Positions 30,273 to 39,897 of a stretch of DNA of 48,318 nt are shown here, piece after piece. Position numbers and translations under genes: made by a program. The DNA is from an uncultured Alphaproteobacteria bacterium. GTDB taxonomy: Bacteria; Pseudomonadota; Alphaproteobacteria; HIMB59; GCA-002718135. The stretch covers positions 1 to 48,318 of the forward strand of contig CACOVJ010000001.1 of the NCBI GenBank assembly GCA_902630465.1, given 5' to 3'. The notes beneath the pieces were generated by a model. The model did not search any database and had not been told where the DNA came from. It worked only from the letters and a program-made list of their open reading frames with translations. Positions within the stretch are counted from its first letter, which is position 1. Each line of letters opens with the position of its first letter.

Positions 30273-30508
30273 AAATCTTCATCAAAGGTATTCATTTCAA
30301 ACCATTTTTCAAGCTCATGATAACCTCCAATTTTTTCACCATTTAAGATTATTTGCGGAAAAGTTTTAGCATTTGGGAACTTTTCAAAAAAATCTTCTCT
30401 CGTATAATCTTTATCGAGCATATAAATCTTCGGATTATATTTAGCTAACCGTAGTTTAGCTCTATCACAGTAACCACAATTAGTTTTGGAATATATCTCT
30501 GCTTCCAT
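30269..30508 (-). CDS. Glutaredoxin
   Basis: A 79-aa thioredoxin-fold protein with the dithiol site CGYC (about residues 11-14), the cis-Pro segment TFPQIILNG and the GGYHEL glutathione-binding motif, all typical of GrxC-type glutaredoxins. Placed directly after nrdB with a one-base overlap (TGATG), it is the likely electron donor for ribonucleotide reductase. The ATG at 30508 is preferred over a TTG one codon upstream. The 3' end meets the small ArfA-like gene and the two stop codons overlap. Confidence 0.92.
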   Translation of the reverse strand: MEAEIYSKTNCGYCDRAKLRLAKYNPKIYMLDKDYTREDFFEKFPNAKTFPQIILNGEKIGGYHELEKWFEMNTFDEDF

Positions 30509-31497
30509 CAAAATGCTTCATCAAAACTTAAGGCTCTATCTGTTGGTCTTTGATATTCGGACACTCTTTTTTCAAAAAAGTTAGTGACATTCTGTACGTC
30601 TAAAGCTCTCATAAAATCGAATGGATTTTCGGTTTTAAACACTCTATCAAACTCAAATAAATCTGCGATTCTATCTGCAACAGCTTCGATATATTGACAC
30701 ATTAAATCAGCATTCATACCAATTAAGTCCACTGGGAGCGCATCTTTTACAAATTCTTTTTCAAAGGCAACTGCTTCTCTAACAATTTCCTCAAACTGTG
30801 ATTGAGGCACATCTGAGGGAATTAAAGATAAATCACTAATATCCGCATCAGTTAATGTTCTATTATTAAACTTGTCTCTTAAAGTTCTAAACATTAACGA
30901 TGAGAAGCTAAAGTGCATTCCCTCATCTCTTGCAATCCAATCATTTGATAAAGCTAAACCAGGAAGTAAACCTCTTTTTCTGAAATAATATATTGCACAG
31001 AAAGAACCTGCAAAAAATAAACCTTCAACCAATCCAAATCCTATTAATCTAGTTAGTAGATTTTGACTACCATTAAGCCATTTTGATACCCATTGTGCCT
31101 TGTGGTTAATGCATGGTACATTTTGTATTGCATCAAAAAGCATATCTTTCTCTTTACTATCTTTTACATAAGCTTCAATTTGAAGACCGTACATTTCTGC
31201 ATGAATTGACTCATTCAACATTTGCATTGAGATAAAACATCTAGCTTCAGGTATTAGTATTTCTTTGTAGAACCTACTTGCTAAGTTTTCATTAATCATT
31301 GCTTCAGAGTTAGCAAAATAAGCAAGTACATGTTTTATAAAGTGCTTTTCACCATCATTTAAAGTTTCAAGATCTCTTAAATCATCTTGTAATGATACTT
31401 CTTCAGTTGTCCAAAAGGCTTGAATATGTTGTTTATATCTGTCCCAAATTTCTTGGTTTTTTATTGGAAATATTGATTTTACACCTTTTGATATCAT
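30508..31497 (-). CDS. nrdB: Ribonucleoside-diphosphate reductase, beta subunit (class Ia)
   Basis: NrdB carries the di-iron tyrosyl radical used by NrdA to make deoxyribonucleotides. The sequence resembles the eukaryotic-like branch: Asp39 in FWTTEEVSLQDD, then NESIHAEMY with ligands Glu96 and His99 and the radical Tyr103. Second-half ligands are in the VEGLFFAGSFCAIYYF and RDEGMHFSF regions. The C-terminus, ending in SFDEAF, would bind NrdA. Length is 329 aa. A clear Shine-Dalgarno AAGGAG (31505-31510) precedes the ATG, 15 bases after nrdA. Confidence 0.97.
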   Translation of the reverse strand: MISKGVKSIFPIKNQEIWDRYKQHIQAFWTTEEVSLQDDLRDLETLNDGEKHFIKHVLAYFANSEAMINENLASRFYKEILIPEARCFISMQMLNESIHAEMYGLQIEAYVKDSKEKDMLFDAIQNVPCINHKAQWVSKWLNGSQNLLTRLIGFGLVEGLFFAGSFCAIYYFRKRGLLPGLALSNDWIARDEGMHFSFSSLMFRTLRDKFNNRTLTDADISDLSLIPSDVPQSQFEEIVREAVAFEKEFVKDALPVDLIGMNADLMCQYIEAVADRIADLFEFDRVFKTENPFDFMRALDVQNVTNFFEKRVSEYQRPTDRALSFDEAF

Positions 31498-31512
31498 TCT
31501 ATTACTCCTTCT

Positions 31513-34266
31513 TTATGCACTGCATGTTTCACAATCTTCTGGTTCATTGTTTTGTTTTATAGCAGTATTTATATAAGCATCTTTAGCTGCTTTTTCAGAT
31601 GAAACTGTAACTTTTACAGCATCAACCGCTGATCTACTTCTTAGATAATACATTCCTGTTTTAAGACCTTTCTTCCATGCATACATATGCATTGAATTAA
31701 CTTTTCCAAATGTAGGTGTTGAAAGCCAAAGGTTCATTGATTGGGTTTGATCAATAAATGGCGCTCTATCTGCAGACATATCTATAACTGTTTTTTGTGA
31801 CACTTCCCATACTGTTTTATAAACTTCTTTTAGTTCAGTTGGGATTTCGTTTATGTTCTCTACAGATCCGTTTTCTAAGATTATTTTGTCTCTCATCTCT
31901 TTATTCCACAGTCCTCTTTGAGAAAGTTCATTAACTAAATATCTATTCACGAGAAGGAACTCTCCTGAAAGTGTTTGCCTTTTATATATATTGGAGGTTT
32001 GTATCTGGAATGTTTCAGTATTGCCTAATATAATACCCGTTGACGCAGTTGGCATACAAGCTGTGGTTAAAGAGTTTCTAACACCATGCTTTTTAATTTT
32101 AGTTCTTAGTGTATCCCAATCCCATTTTGACGATGGGTTAACATTCCATAAATCAAATTGGAACTTACCCTCGGAAATTGGTGAATTTTTAAATGTTTCG
32201 TAAGCCCCTTTTTCTTTTGCTAATTCGCATGAGGCTTCCAAAGCACCAAAGTAAATTGTTTCAAAGATTAGTTTATTTATTTCTTTTGCATCTTCAGACT
32301 CATAAGCTATCCCCATTTTGAAGTAGACATCTGCAAGTCCTTGTATCCCTAAACCTATTGGCCTATGTTTATTATTAGATCTTTCCGTTTTATCAGTTGG
32401 ATAAAAATTAATGTCAATTACTTCATCTAAGTTTTTTGTAGCTAATTTTGCAGTTTCATAGAGAGCATCATAGTCATATACTAATTTTTTATCTGATTTT
32501 TTTACAAATTTTGGCAGAGCTATAGAAGCTAAGTTACATACTGATGTTTCATTCTTATCAGAGTACTCGACTATTTCTGCACATAGGTTAGATGATTTAA
32601 TGACGCCAATGTTTTTTTGGTTAGACTTATTATTTATAGAGTCTTTGTATAGCATATAAGGTTGTCCTGTTTCTATCTGTGCTTCTATAATTTTAGACAT
32701 AAGATCTCTTGCTTTAATTTTTTCTAAATGCTTCATTTCATTTTCATACTTTGTGTATAGTTTTTCAAACTCATCACCATACACATCTGAAAGACCCGGA
32801 CATTCATGCTCACTCATAAGTGTCCATTCTTCATCATTTTCTACTCTTTTCATAAATAAGTCTGGTATCCATAATGCGTAAAACAAATCTCTTGCCCTAA
32901 ATTCTTCAGCGCCTGTATTTTTTCTAAGTTCAAGAAATTTTTCAATATCAGCGTGCCAGGGCTCTAAGTAAACTGCAAAAGAACCCTTTCTTTTACCTCC
33001 ACCTTGATCAACTGATTTAGCAGTCTCATTAAATATTTTGAGAAATGGAATAAGGCCATTAGATTTACCATTTGTTGATTTTATTCTACTTCCACTACCT
33101 CTTATATTGTGAGCGTGCATTCCTATACCGCCTGCGGTTTTAGATATTAGAGCACAATCTTTAATAGTATTAAAAATACCTTCGATAGAATCATCTTCCA
33201 TACCTATTAAAAAGCACGATGATAATTGCTGCATCTTTAATCCACTATTAAACAGTGTTGGAGTGGCATGTGTGTACATGCCACCAGATAAACTGTTATA
33301 AGTTTCTTTTATTTTATCAATATTAAACTCATTACCGGTAACTGTTAAAGTTACTCTCATCCATAAATCTTGAGGTCTTTCAATTGTTTTATTATCAAAT
33401 TTTAACAAATAAGCTCTTATTAGCGTTGTAAGTGCAAAATAATCAAATGTGTAATCTTTGTCATAGTCAATTACTGATTCTATTGCGTCAGCATTTTCCA
33501 TCACTTTTTTATAATAATCTTCTCTCAATAAGCCATCGTCATATAAGTTCTTTGTAGCTATTATGAAACCTGGAGTTTCTTTATGAAGAGAATTAACTTT
33601 TATCCTTGCCGCAAGGTAAGAATAATCAGGATGTTCTACTGTTAAAGCTGCTGCTGTTTCAGCTAGATAAGTATCAATTTCAACAGAACTAATATCACTA
33701 TACAATCCGGGAACAGCTTTTTGAACAACAACAATAGGATCAATATTTAAACCAGTCGATAGAACAGAAACTCTATTGGTAATTTTATCAAGTGAAATTG
33801 GTTCTTTACTTCCATCTCTTTTAGTTACCATCATCGAGGAAGCTTTTTCTCCAACTTGTTCTTTTAGTTTTTTAGTGTGGTACCTCGATGCTGCTCTTTG
33901 TTCTCTATATAAAACATATGCTCTAGCAACTTTATGATGCTCATCCCGCATAAGGGCTAGTTCCACTTGATCTTGTATATCTTCAATGTGAATCATGTCT
34001 CCATCAGCAATCCTTCTTGTCAGAGCTGATACGACTTTATGGGTCAAAGCTTCGACGGTTTTATGAATTCCGTCTTGTTGTTCTTTTTCTTTATTTTTAT
34101 CATTCCTAATTTTTGTTTGTGCTAAGAATGCTTTTTTAATAGCATTCGAAATTTTATCAGATTTGAAAGGAGTAATAGCTCCGTCACGACGCACAACACT
34201 TAAAGTTAAAATATTTACACTTTTTTCTTCTGAGATTTTTACTGATACCTGTAGATTGTCTGCCAT
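31513..34266 (-). CDS. nrdA: Ribonucleoside-diphosphate reductase, alpha subunit (class Ia, two ATP-cones)
   Basis: NrdA holds the active site that reduces ribonucleotides. Two successive ATP-cone regulatory domains are visible, one with VVRRDGAITPFKSDKISNAI (about 24-130) and one with VTKRDGSKEPISLDKI (about 147-235), explaining the 917-aa length against ~760 in E. coli. The catalytic core has LSSCFLIGM, the NLCAEIVEYSD active-site loop (Asn, Cys, Glu) and SVCNLASIALP, and a C-terminal CETC that shuttles electrons from glutaredoxin. It heads nrdA-nrdB-grx, and NrdR-box-like sequences lie 39-85 bases upstream. Confidence 0.97.
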   Translation of the reverse strand: MADNLQVSVKISEEKSVNILTLSVVRRDGAITPFKSDKISNAIKKAFLAQTKIRNDKNKEKEQQDGIHKTVEALTHKVVSALTRRIADGDMIHIEDIQDQVELALMRDEHHKVARAYVLYREQRAASRYHTKKLKEQVGEKASSMMVTKRDGSKEPISLDKITNRVSVLSTGLNIDPIVVVQKAVPGLYSDISSVEIDTYLAETAAALTVEHPDYSYLAARIKVNSLHKETPGFIIATKNLYDDGLLREDYYKKVMENADAIESVIDYDKDYTFDYFALTTLIRAYLLKFDNKTIERPQDLWMRVTLTVTGNEFNIDKIKETYNSLSGGMYTHATPTLFNSGLKMQQLSSCFLIGMEDDSIEGIFNTIKDCALISKTAGGIGMHAHNIRGSGSRIKSTNGKSNGLIPFLKIFNETAKSVDQGGGKRKGSFAVYLEPWHADIEKFLELRKNTGAEEFRARDLFYALWIPDLFMKRVENDEEWTLMSEHECPGLSDVYGDEFEKLYTKYENEMKHLEKIKARDLMSKIIEAQIETGQPYMLYKDSINNKSNQKNIGVIKSSNLCAEIVEYSDKNETSVCNLASIALPKFVKKSDKKLVYDYDALYETAKLATKNLDEVIDINFYPTDKTERSNNKHRPIGLGIQGLADVYFKMGIAYESEDAKEINKLIFETIYFGALEASCELAKEKGAYETFKNSPISEGKFQFDLWNVNPSSKWDWDTLRTKIKKHGVRNSLTTACMPTASTGIILGNTETFQIQTSNIYKRQTLSGEFLLVNRYLVNELSQRGLWNKEMRDKIILENGSVENINEIPTELKEVYKTVWEVSQKTVIDMSADRAPFIDQTQSMNLWLSTPTFGKVNSMHMYAWKKGLKTGMYYLRSRSAVDAVKVTVSSEKAAKDAYINTAIKQNNEPEDCETCSA

Positions 34267-34304
34267 TCAATTTCTATCCATTATTAAAAATTTATTGTCG
34301 AAAA

Positions 34305-34351
34305 ACACAATATGTAGTGCCGCCGAGAAAGGACAATACAACATTTGCTCA
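34305..34351 (-). promoter_or_regulatory. NrdR-box pair and candidate nrdA promoter
   Basis: ACACAATATGTAGTGC (34305-34320) fits the NrdR consensus (acaCwAtATaTwGtgt) closely. A weaker copy, ATACAACATTTGCTCA (34336-34351, 9 of 16 bases like the first), starts exactly 31 bases away, the three-turn spacing usual for NrdR pairs. On the minus strand, TTGTCC (34336-34331) and a -10-like box at about 34313-34308 form a candidate promoter overlapped by box 1, as expected for repression by NrdR when dATP is high. nrdR itself is not in the window. Confidence 0.65.
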
Positions 34352-34420
34352 ATATCGCAATAAGAACAAAACATGAACATAAATCTTTTTTTAAATAAGT
34401 CAATCTATTATTTAATTGAT

Positions 34421-34476
34421 ATTTAGGTAAGACAAACAAGTTATTGAATTATTTACATTTACTTATTAACCTAAAT
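34421..34476. repeat. Inverted repeat in the nrdA-chvI intergenic region
   Basis: ATTTAGGT (34421-34428) and ACCTAAAT (34469-34476) form perfect 8-base inverted arms about 40 bases apart, in the 288-base region between the divergent nrdA and chvI starts. This is the largest non-coding stretch of the window. It could be an operator pair or a long-range hairpin, or chance in AT-rich DNA. Apart from this, the NrdR boxes and the promoters, I see nothing else there. Confidence 0.3.
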
Positions 34477-34514
34477 CACATTTTATTAAATAATAAGACT
34501 GTGTCATTTTTTCT

Positions 34515-34543
34515 TTGAACTTAAATTAGCCATAAATTATTAA
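34515..34543 (+). promoter_or_regulatory. Predicted chvI promoter
   Basis: TTGAAC (34515-34520) and TATTAA (34538-34543) are 17 bases apart. The -10 ends 11 bases before the ATG at 34555, so the leader would be only about 5 bases; no Shine-Dalgarno is visible. Confidence 0.4.
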
Positions 34544-34554
34544 TAAAATGTTAT

Positions 34555-35265
34555 ATGGCAAGTATAGCATTAGTAGATGATGAACAGTCGATTCTAACAT
34601 CTGTATCACTATCCCTTGAAAGTGAAGGATTTAAAGTTGATACATTTCTAAATGGGGTAGAAGCATTAGCAGCATTAGAGACTAAATCATATGACCTTGG
34701 GTTATTTGATATAAAAATGCCAAAAATGGATGGTAATGAATTACTAACAAAAGTTAGGTCAAGTAAAATTAATAACTTAAAAAATCTACCAATTATTTTT
34801 TTAACATCAAAAGATCATGAACAAGACGAAATTATAGGTTTAAGAATGGGTGCGGCTGATTACATAAAAAAGCCTTTTTCTCAAAAATTACTTAATGAAA
34901 GAATCAGAACAGTACTGAGGATTCATAATAATAGATTTAATGATAAAAATAATAATTATAAAAAACAAAATTATGTAAGAGGAGATCTAGTGCTTGATGA
35001 TGATAAACAGTTATGTTTTTGGAAGGGAAAAGAAATTGAACTTACTGTTGCAGAATTTAATCTAATTAAGTCACTTTCACAATATCCTGGTGTAGTCAAA
35101 GATAGAAATCAGCTGATGGACACTATGTATGGAGACACAATATATGTTGATGACAGAACTATTGACAGCCATATAAAAAGACTTAGAAAAAAATTTAAAT
35201 CTTATGATCAATCATTTGATCAAATAAGAACTAGATATGGGTCTGGATATTCTTGGCGTGATTAA
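34555..35265 (+). CDS. chvI: Response regulator ChvI (OmpR family)
   Basis: ChvI is the DNA-binding partner of the envelope/acid-stress kinase ChvG in alphaproteobacteria. The receiver domain starts IALVDDEQSILTSVSLSLE, with phosphoacceptor Asp52 in FDIKMPKMDGNELL and the conserved Lys in IKKPFSQ; these strings are very like rhizobial ChvI. A winged-helix domain (about 140-236) ends with VDDRTIDSHIKRLRKKF and TRYGSGYSW. Length is 236 aa. It starts with ATG close behind a predicted promoter and overlaps chvG. Confidence 0.93.
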   Translation: MASIALVDDEQSILTSVSLSLESEGFKVDTFLNGVEALAALETKSYDLGLFDIKMPKMDGNELLTKVRSSKINNLKNLPIIFLTSKDHEQDEIIGLRMGAADYIKKPFSQKLLNERIRTVLRIHNNRFNDKNNNYKKQNYVRGDLVLDDDKQLCFWKGKEIELTVAEFNLIKSLSQYPGVVKDRNQLMDTMYGDTIYVDDRTIDSHIKRLRKKFKSYDQSFDQIRTRYGSGYSWRD

Positions 35266-36970
35266 ATATAGATTTTTTGTTTTATCAAACTATAAATTAA
35301 CTAACCAACTTTTATTAATAAATTTAGTTTCAGCTTTTCTTGGTCTAATAATTATCATTGTAATAAACTTATATCTAATCAATTCTGATAGAAATATTGA
35401 TAATAAAATAAATGATACAAAAAACAAATTACAATCAACTACTTTTTTTTTAGAAAATAACTCGATAGCGCGAATTCCGCTTTTTAAAAGCTGCAGAATA
35501 AATAATCTAATAGATGAAAGTTGCAGAACAGAAAATTTAAATCAAAAAATCACTTTATCAGATTTAGAATTAGAACCTACAAGTGCTCAACAGTATATAA
35601 TTAAAAATTATTTAGATACTGATGTAAATATTAGTATTTATAACAATAATATGATAGAAATTATAAATTCTGCCACATTGTTTGTTGGTTCAAAAAGTGC
35701 TTCAAATATTAAATTTTTGGAAATAAATGAAAACGAAGAAAATAAAGAAAAACCAATAAATAATTATCAATATCATTACATAAATTTATTTAATATTATT
35801 TACTCGAAGTTAATTAGAGAAAAATTTACGAAAGATATCGTAAAAAAAAAACATAATATTAAAATATTCAAAGAAACTAACAAAAAAAGAAGATTAATTA
35901 CTCACAAATATATTGATAGAGATAATAATATAATTAATATTTTTTCATCACCTATAATTAATAATAACAAAGTTTTTGGAATTATAATAGCCTCTTTACT
36001 GATTGAAGAAAAAAATGATGAACTTGCTTTTACATCTTTTATACTTTTTAATTTTTATATTTTGTTCATATTAATTTCAATATTTCTGTCACTTTTTTTT
36101 ATAAGGGATTTAATTGTGCCACTTAAACAACTATCATCACTAACTTTAATGGAAAGAAAAAAAATTAGAAATAATCTAAAATACGAATATCCTAAAAGAA
36201 ATGATGAAATAGGCATTTTATCAAATGAGATACAAAAAATGTCAAATGATCTTAACTTACAAATAGCCCAATTAGAAAAATTTACATCAGATGTAGCCCA
36301 CGAACTTAAAAATCCCCTAACTGCAATAAAGTCTTCAAGTGAATTTTTACTCAATAAAAACATTAGTGAACAAAATAAATTAAAAGTGATCAAAAATTTT
36401 AATAAAGAAGTAAATAGAATGAATAGATTAATTTCAGATATATCAAATTTTTCAAAGACAATTTCAGAAATAGAGTCAGAAAATTTTGAATTAATTAATG
36501 TTGATAATTTTTTAGAGAAATTTGTCTCAAGCTATTCAGTTAATCAAAAAAATATAAAATTGGTTTTAGAGAAAAATGCCAAAAATTCCTTTGTTTTATT
36601 AAATAAAGATAAATTTATACAAGTACTAATTAACATGATTGATAACAGTATATCATTGTTAAAAAACAACAAAAAAATTTTGATAAAATCAAAACAGATT
36701 AATAAAAAATTCTTGGAATTAAAAATCTATGACCAAGGTAAAGGAATAGATTTTAAAGATAAAGATAAAATTTTTACCAGATTCTATACTGATAGAGATG
36801 AACATAGATTGAATCACTCAGGCTTAGGTCTGTCGATTTCAAAAGAAATTATTAACTCTTTTAATGGCACACTGGAATTAACAGAAAGTGACAAATTAGA
36901 CTTTAGGGGTGCTTGTTTTCTTATAAAATTACCGCTAAGTAATAATAATAATTTTCAAAACAGGGATTGA
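35237..36970 (+). CDS. chvG: Sensor histidine kinase ChvG
   Basis: An inner-membrane kinase: first membrane helix about 24-48, a long periplasmic sensor region (about 50-260), second helix about 262-288, HAMP-like linker, His355 in [17 protein letters not shown], and a HATPase domain with [11 protein letters not shown] and [17 protein letters not shown]. Pairing with chvI supports the name. The ATG at 35237 lies inside chvI (29-base overlap); a GTG at 35258, overlapping the chvI stop by 8 bases, is an equally plausible start. In many alphaproteobacteria hprK and PTS genes follow; here ahcY follows at once. Confidence 0.88.
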   Translation: MGLDILGVIKYRFFVLSNYKLTNQLLLINLVSAFLGLIIIIVINLYLINSDRNIDNKINDTKNKLQSTTFFLENNSIARIPLFKSCRINNLIDESCRTENLNQKITLSDLELEPTSAQQYIIKNYLDTDVNISIYNNNMIEIINSATLFVGSKSASNIKFLEINENEENKEKPINNYQYHYINLFNIIYSKLIREKFTKDIVKKKHNIKIFKETNKKRRLITHKYIDRDNNIINIFSSPIINNNKVFGIIIASLLIEEKNDELAFTSFILFNFYILFILISIFLSLFFIRDLIVPLKQLSSLTLMERKKIRNNLKYEYPKRNDEIGILSNEIQKMSNDLNLQIAQLEKFTSDVAHELKNPLTAIKSSSEFLLNKNISEQNKLKVIKNFNKEVNRMNRLISDISNFSKTISEIESENFELINVDNFLEKFVSSYSVNQKNIKLVLEKNAKNSFVLLNKDKFIQVLINMIDNSISLLKNNKKILIKSKQINKKFLELKIYDQGKGIDFKDKDKIFTRFYTDRDEHRLNHSGLGLSISKEIINSFNGTLELTESDKLDFRGACFLIKLPLSNNNNFQNRD

Positions 36971-36972
36971 TA

Positions 36973-38262
36973 ATGAATGAAGACTTCAAAGTTAAAGATA
37001 TTAGTTTAGCCGACTTCGGTAATAAAGAAATAGCAATTGCTGAAACAGAAATGCCAGGCTTAATGGCACTAAGAGATGAATATAAAGATACCAAACCATT
37101 AGAAGGTGCTAGAATAGTAGGTTGTTTACATATGACAATTCAAACAGCTGTTTTGATAGAAACCTTAGTTTATCTTGGAGCTTCAGTTAGGTGGAGTTCC
37201 TGCAATATATTTTCTACTCAGGATCACGCAGCTTCAGCCATTGCAGCTAAAGGCATACCTGTTTTTGCATGGAAGGGTATGACTGAAGAAGAATTCTGGT
37301 GGTGTATAGAAAAAACTTTAGAAGGTCCTGATGGATGGAAACCAAATATGATCCTTGATGATGGAGGTGATGCAACCAAAATTATACATGAAAAATATCC
37401 ACAAATGCTTGAAGACATTTTAGGATTATCAGAAGAAACAACAACTGGCGTTCACAGGCTAAAAGAGATGGAAAAGAAAGGTCTACTAAAAGTCCCAGCA
37501 ATAAACGTTAATGATTCAGTAACTAAATCTAAGTTTGATAACTTATATGGTTGTAAAGAAAGTCTTGTAGATGGAATTAGAAGAGGAACAGACGTTATGA
37601 TGGCAGGTAAAGTTGCAGTTGTAGCTGGCTATGGTGATGTTGGCAAAGGATCAGCAGCAAGTTTAAGGGGTGCTGGCGCAAGAGTTTGTGTGACTGAAAT
37701 TGATCCAATAAATGCATTACAAGCAGCAATGGAGGGATACGAAGTAGTCACTATGGACGAAGCTTGTGAATATGGTGATATATTTGTAACTGCAACTGGA
37801 AATCTAGATGTTATTACCCAAGATCATATGAGAAAAATGAGAGACAGAGCAATTGTTTGTAACATTGGTCATTTTGACAATGAGATACAAACAGAATCAC
37901 TTCAAAATTATAAATCAGATGAAATTAAACCACAAGTTAGAGAAGTTGAGTTTCCAGATGGTAAAAAAATATTACTATTGTCCGAAGGAAGACTTGTCAA
38001 CTTAGGTAATGCTACCGGCCATCCTAGTTTTGTAATGAGTGCTTCATTTACTAATCAAGTCTTAGCTCAAATAGAACTTTGGAAAAACTCAAATAATTAT
38101 GAAAATAAAGTATATGTTTTGCCAAAACATTTAGATGAAAAAGTAGCATCATTACATTTGAAAAAAGTAGGAGCCAAACTTACAGAATTAACTGATAAAC
38201 AAGCTGAATACATTGGTGTAAGTAAGGAAGGTCCATTTAAAGATAATACATATAGATATTAG
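36973..38262 (+). CDS. ahcY: Adenosylhomocysteinase
   Basis: AhcY splits S-adenosylhomocysteine to homocysteine and adenosine, relieving product inhibition of methyltransferases. Recognisable blocks include the N-terminal [18 protein letters not shown], the NAD-binding [19 protein letters not shown] near 218, and the C-terminal [10 protein letters not shown]. The ATG at 36973 is chosen over a TTG at 36967 because AGGGA (36962-36966) is 6 bases upstream; the product is then 429 aa. It is 2 bases after chvG and 8 bases before metK, so the two SAM-cycle genes are coupled. No SAH or SAM riboswitch fits in the gap. Confidence 0.97.
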   Translation: MNEDFKVKDISLADFGNKEIAIAETEMPGLMALRDEYKDTKPLEGARIVGCLHMTIQTAVLIETLVYLGASVRWSSCNIFSTQDHAASAIAAKGIPVFAWKGMTEEEFWWCIEKTLEGPDGWKPNMILDDGGDATKIIHEKYPQMLEDILGLSEETTTGVHRLKEMEKKGLLKVPAINVNDSVTKSKFDNLYGCKESLVDGIRRGTDVMMAGKVAVVAGYGDVGKGSAASLRGAGARVCVTEIDPINALQAAMEGYEVVTMDEACEYGDIFVTATGNLDVITQDHMRKMRDRAIVCNIGHFDNEIQTESLQNYKSDEIKPQVREVEFPDGKKILLLSEGRLVNLGNATGHPSFVMSASFTNQVLAQIELWKNSNNYENKVYVLPKHLDEKVASLHLKKVGAKLTELTDKQAEYIGVSKEGPFKDNTYRY

Positions 38263-38270
38263 GAGTTAAC

Positions 38271-39440
38271 ATGAATAGATCATATTTATTTACGAGTGAG
38301 TCAGTATCAGAGGGGCATCCAGACAAAGTTTGTGACAGAATATCTGATATGGTAGTTGATACTTATTTATCTTCAGGCGATCCTCAAACAAGAGTAGCTT
38401 GTGAGACTCTAACAACAACTAATAAAGTAGTTTTAGCTGGTGAGGTTAGGGGGCCTTCAGTTTCAAAAGATAAGATAATTTCACAAGTTAGAGATTGTAT
38501 TAAAGATATTGGGTATGAACAAGATGGTTTTCATTGGCAAAATTGTGATATTGATAGTTTTCTTCATGAACAGTCATCAGACATTGCAATGGGAGTTGAC
38601 TCTGGCGGTAATAAAGATGAAGGTGCAGGAGACCAAGGGATTATGTTTGGCTTTGCATGCAAAGATACTGAGTCATTAATGCCAGCTCCAATTCACTATT
38701 CACATCAAATTTTATATAAAATGGCTCAAGCTAGAAAAGAAGGCTCAGCAAGTGGACTAGAACCAGACTCTAAAAGTCAGGTAACAATGCTTTATGAAAA
38801 CGGTAAACCAACAAAGGTTACTTCATTAGTTATTTCTTCTCAGCATAAAGAGGGACTATCTCCTCAAGATGTCAAAGAAATAGTCAAACCATATATTTAT
38901 GAATGCATTCCTAATGAGCTACTAGAAGGACTTAAAGACGAAGAATTCTACGTAAACCCTACTGGTAATTTTGTGATTGGAGGCCCAGATGGTGACTCTG
39001 GATTAACTGGTAGAAAGATTATTGTGGACACTTATGGTGGCGCAGCACCTCATGGTGGTGGAGCCTTTTCTGGCAAAGACCCTTCAAAAGTAGATAGATC
39101 AGCTGCATATGCAGCTAGATATTTAGCAAAAAATATTGTAGCTGCAGATCTTGCTGATCAATGCACAATTCAATTATCTTATGCTATTGGCGTTTCAAAA
39201 CCACTTTCAGTATATGTAAATACTAATGGGACAAACAAAGTCGATGAAAAAAAAATTGAAAAATCTATTCAAGATTTATTTGACTTAAGTCCAAGAGGTA
39301 TAAGAGAGCATCTTAAATTAACTAATGCCATTTATGTTCCAACATCTGCCTATGGACATTTTGGAAGAGAGCCGACAAATAACGGACATTTTACATGGGA
39401 AAAAACTGATTTGGTTGATGCTCTTAAAGGGATTGCATAA
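38271..39440 (+). CDS. metK: S-adenosylmethionine synthetase
   Basis: MetK makes SAM from methionine and ATP. Family signatures are [17 protein letters not shown] near the N-terminus, [16 protein letters not shown] (about 123-138), and the glycine-rich phosphate loop [19 protein letters not shown] (about 262-280). Length 389 aa is standard. A good Shine-Dalgarno AGGAG (38262-38266) precedes the ATG. Position beside ahcY forms a SAM-recycling pair; in many alphaproteobacteria metK instead lies between lnt and trmB, where it is missing here. Confidence 0.97.
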   Translation: MNRSYLFTSESVSEGHPDKVCDRISDMVVDTYLSSGDPQTRVACETLTTTNKVVLAGEVRGPSVSKDKIISQVRDCIKDIGYEQDGFHWQNCDIDSFLHEQSSDIAMGVDSGGNKDEGAGDQGIMFGFACKDTESLMPAPIHYSHQILYKMAQARKEGSASGLEPDSKSQVTMLYENGKPTKVTSLVISSQHKEGLSPQDVKEIVKPYIYECIPNELLEGLKDEEFYVNPTGNFVIGGPDGDSGLTGRKIIVDTYGGAAPHGGGAFSGKDPSKVDRSAAYAARYLAKNIVAADLADQCTIQLSYAIGVSKPLSVYVNTNGTNKVDEKKIEKSIQDLFDLSPRGIREHLKLTNAIYVPTSAYGHFGREPTNNGHFTWEKTDLVDALKGIA

Positions 39441-39445
39441 ATAGA

Positions 39446-39895
39446 TTGCTGAGCTTAGAGAATCAAATCTTAAATATCTCAGAAACAAAATTACTTGCCT
39501 CAAAATTTTGCAAAAGTCTAAAAGTAGGCGATGTGTTGTTATTAAAAGGAGATTTAGGTGTTGGCAAAACTACTTTTTCAAAATTTATAATTTGCAGTTT
39601 ATACAAATTAGGAAATTTGACAGAACCTAGTTCAATAACAAGTCCAACCTTTCCCATAATGTTATCTTATGAATTAGAAAATTATGAAATTCACCATTAT
39701 GATCTTTATAGGATAAAAAGTTTAAAAGAATTAGATGAATTAGATTTTTTTGAAAACATACAAAATTCAATAACATTAATTGAATGGCCTGAATTATTAA
39801 TTAATTTACCATTTAAAAATAAACATTATCTAATAAACTTTGATATATTCTCTGAAACAAAAAGAGTTATTAATATTAAGTATTTTGAAAAATAA
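39446..39895 (+). CDS. tsaE: tRNA threonylcarbamoyladenosine ATPase TsaE
   Basis: TsaE is the ATPase that cycles the TsaB-TsaD complex making t6A37 in tRNA. Walker A GDLGVGKTT (35-43), the SSITSPTFPIMLSYE segment, HHYDLYRI and LIEWPE are all typical. It has 149 aa and starts at a TTG (39446) 5 bases after metK, as no ATG lies in a suitable place. It is followed 2 bases later by amgK; the tsaE-amgK-murU order is conserved in alphaproteobacteria. Confidence 0.93.
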   Translation: MLSLENQILNISETKLLASKFCKSLKVGDVLLLKGDLGVGKTTFSKFIICSLYKLGNLTEPSSITSPTFPIMLSYELENYEIHHYDLYRIKSLKELDELDFFENIQNSITLIEWPELLINLPFKNKHYLINFDIFSETKRVINIKYFEK

Positions 39896-39897
39896 AT

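Noticed and set aside
38255-38271. SAM or SAH riboswitch before ahcY or metK
   Set aside because: Gaps are 2 and 8 bases; there is no space for an aptamer.
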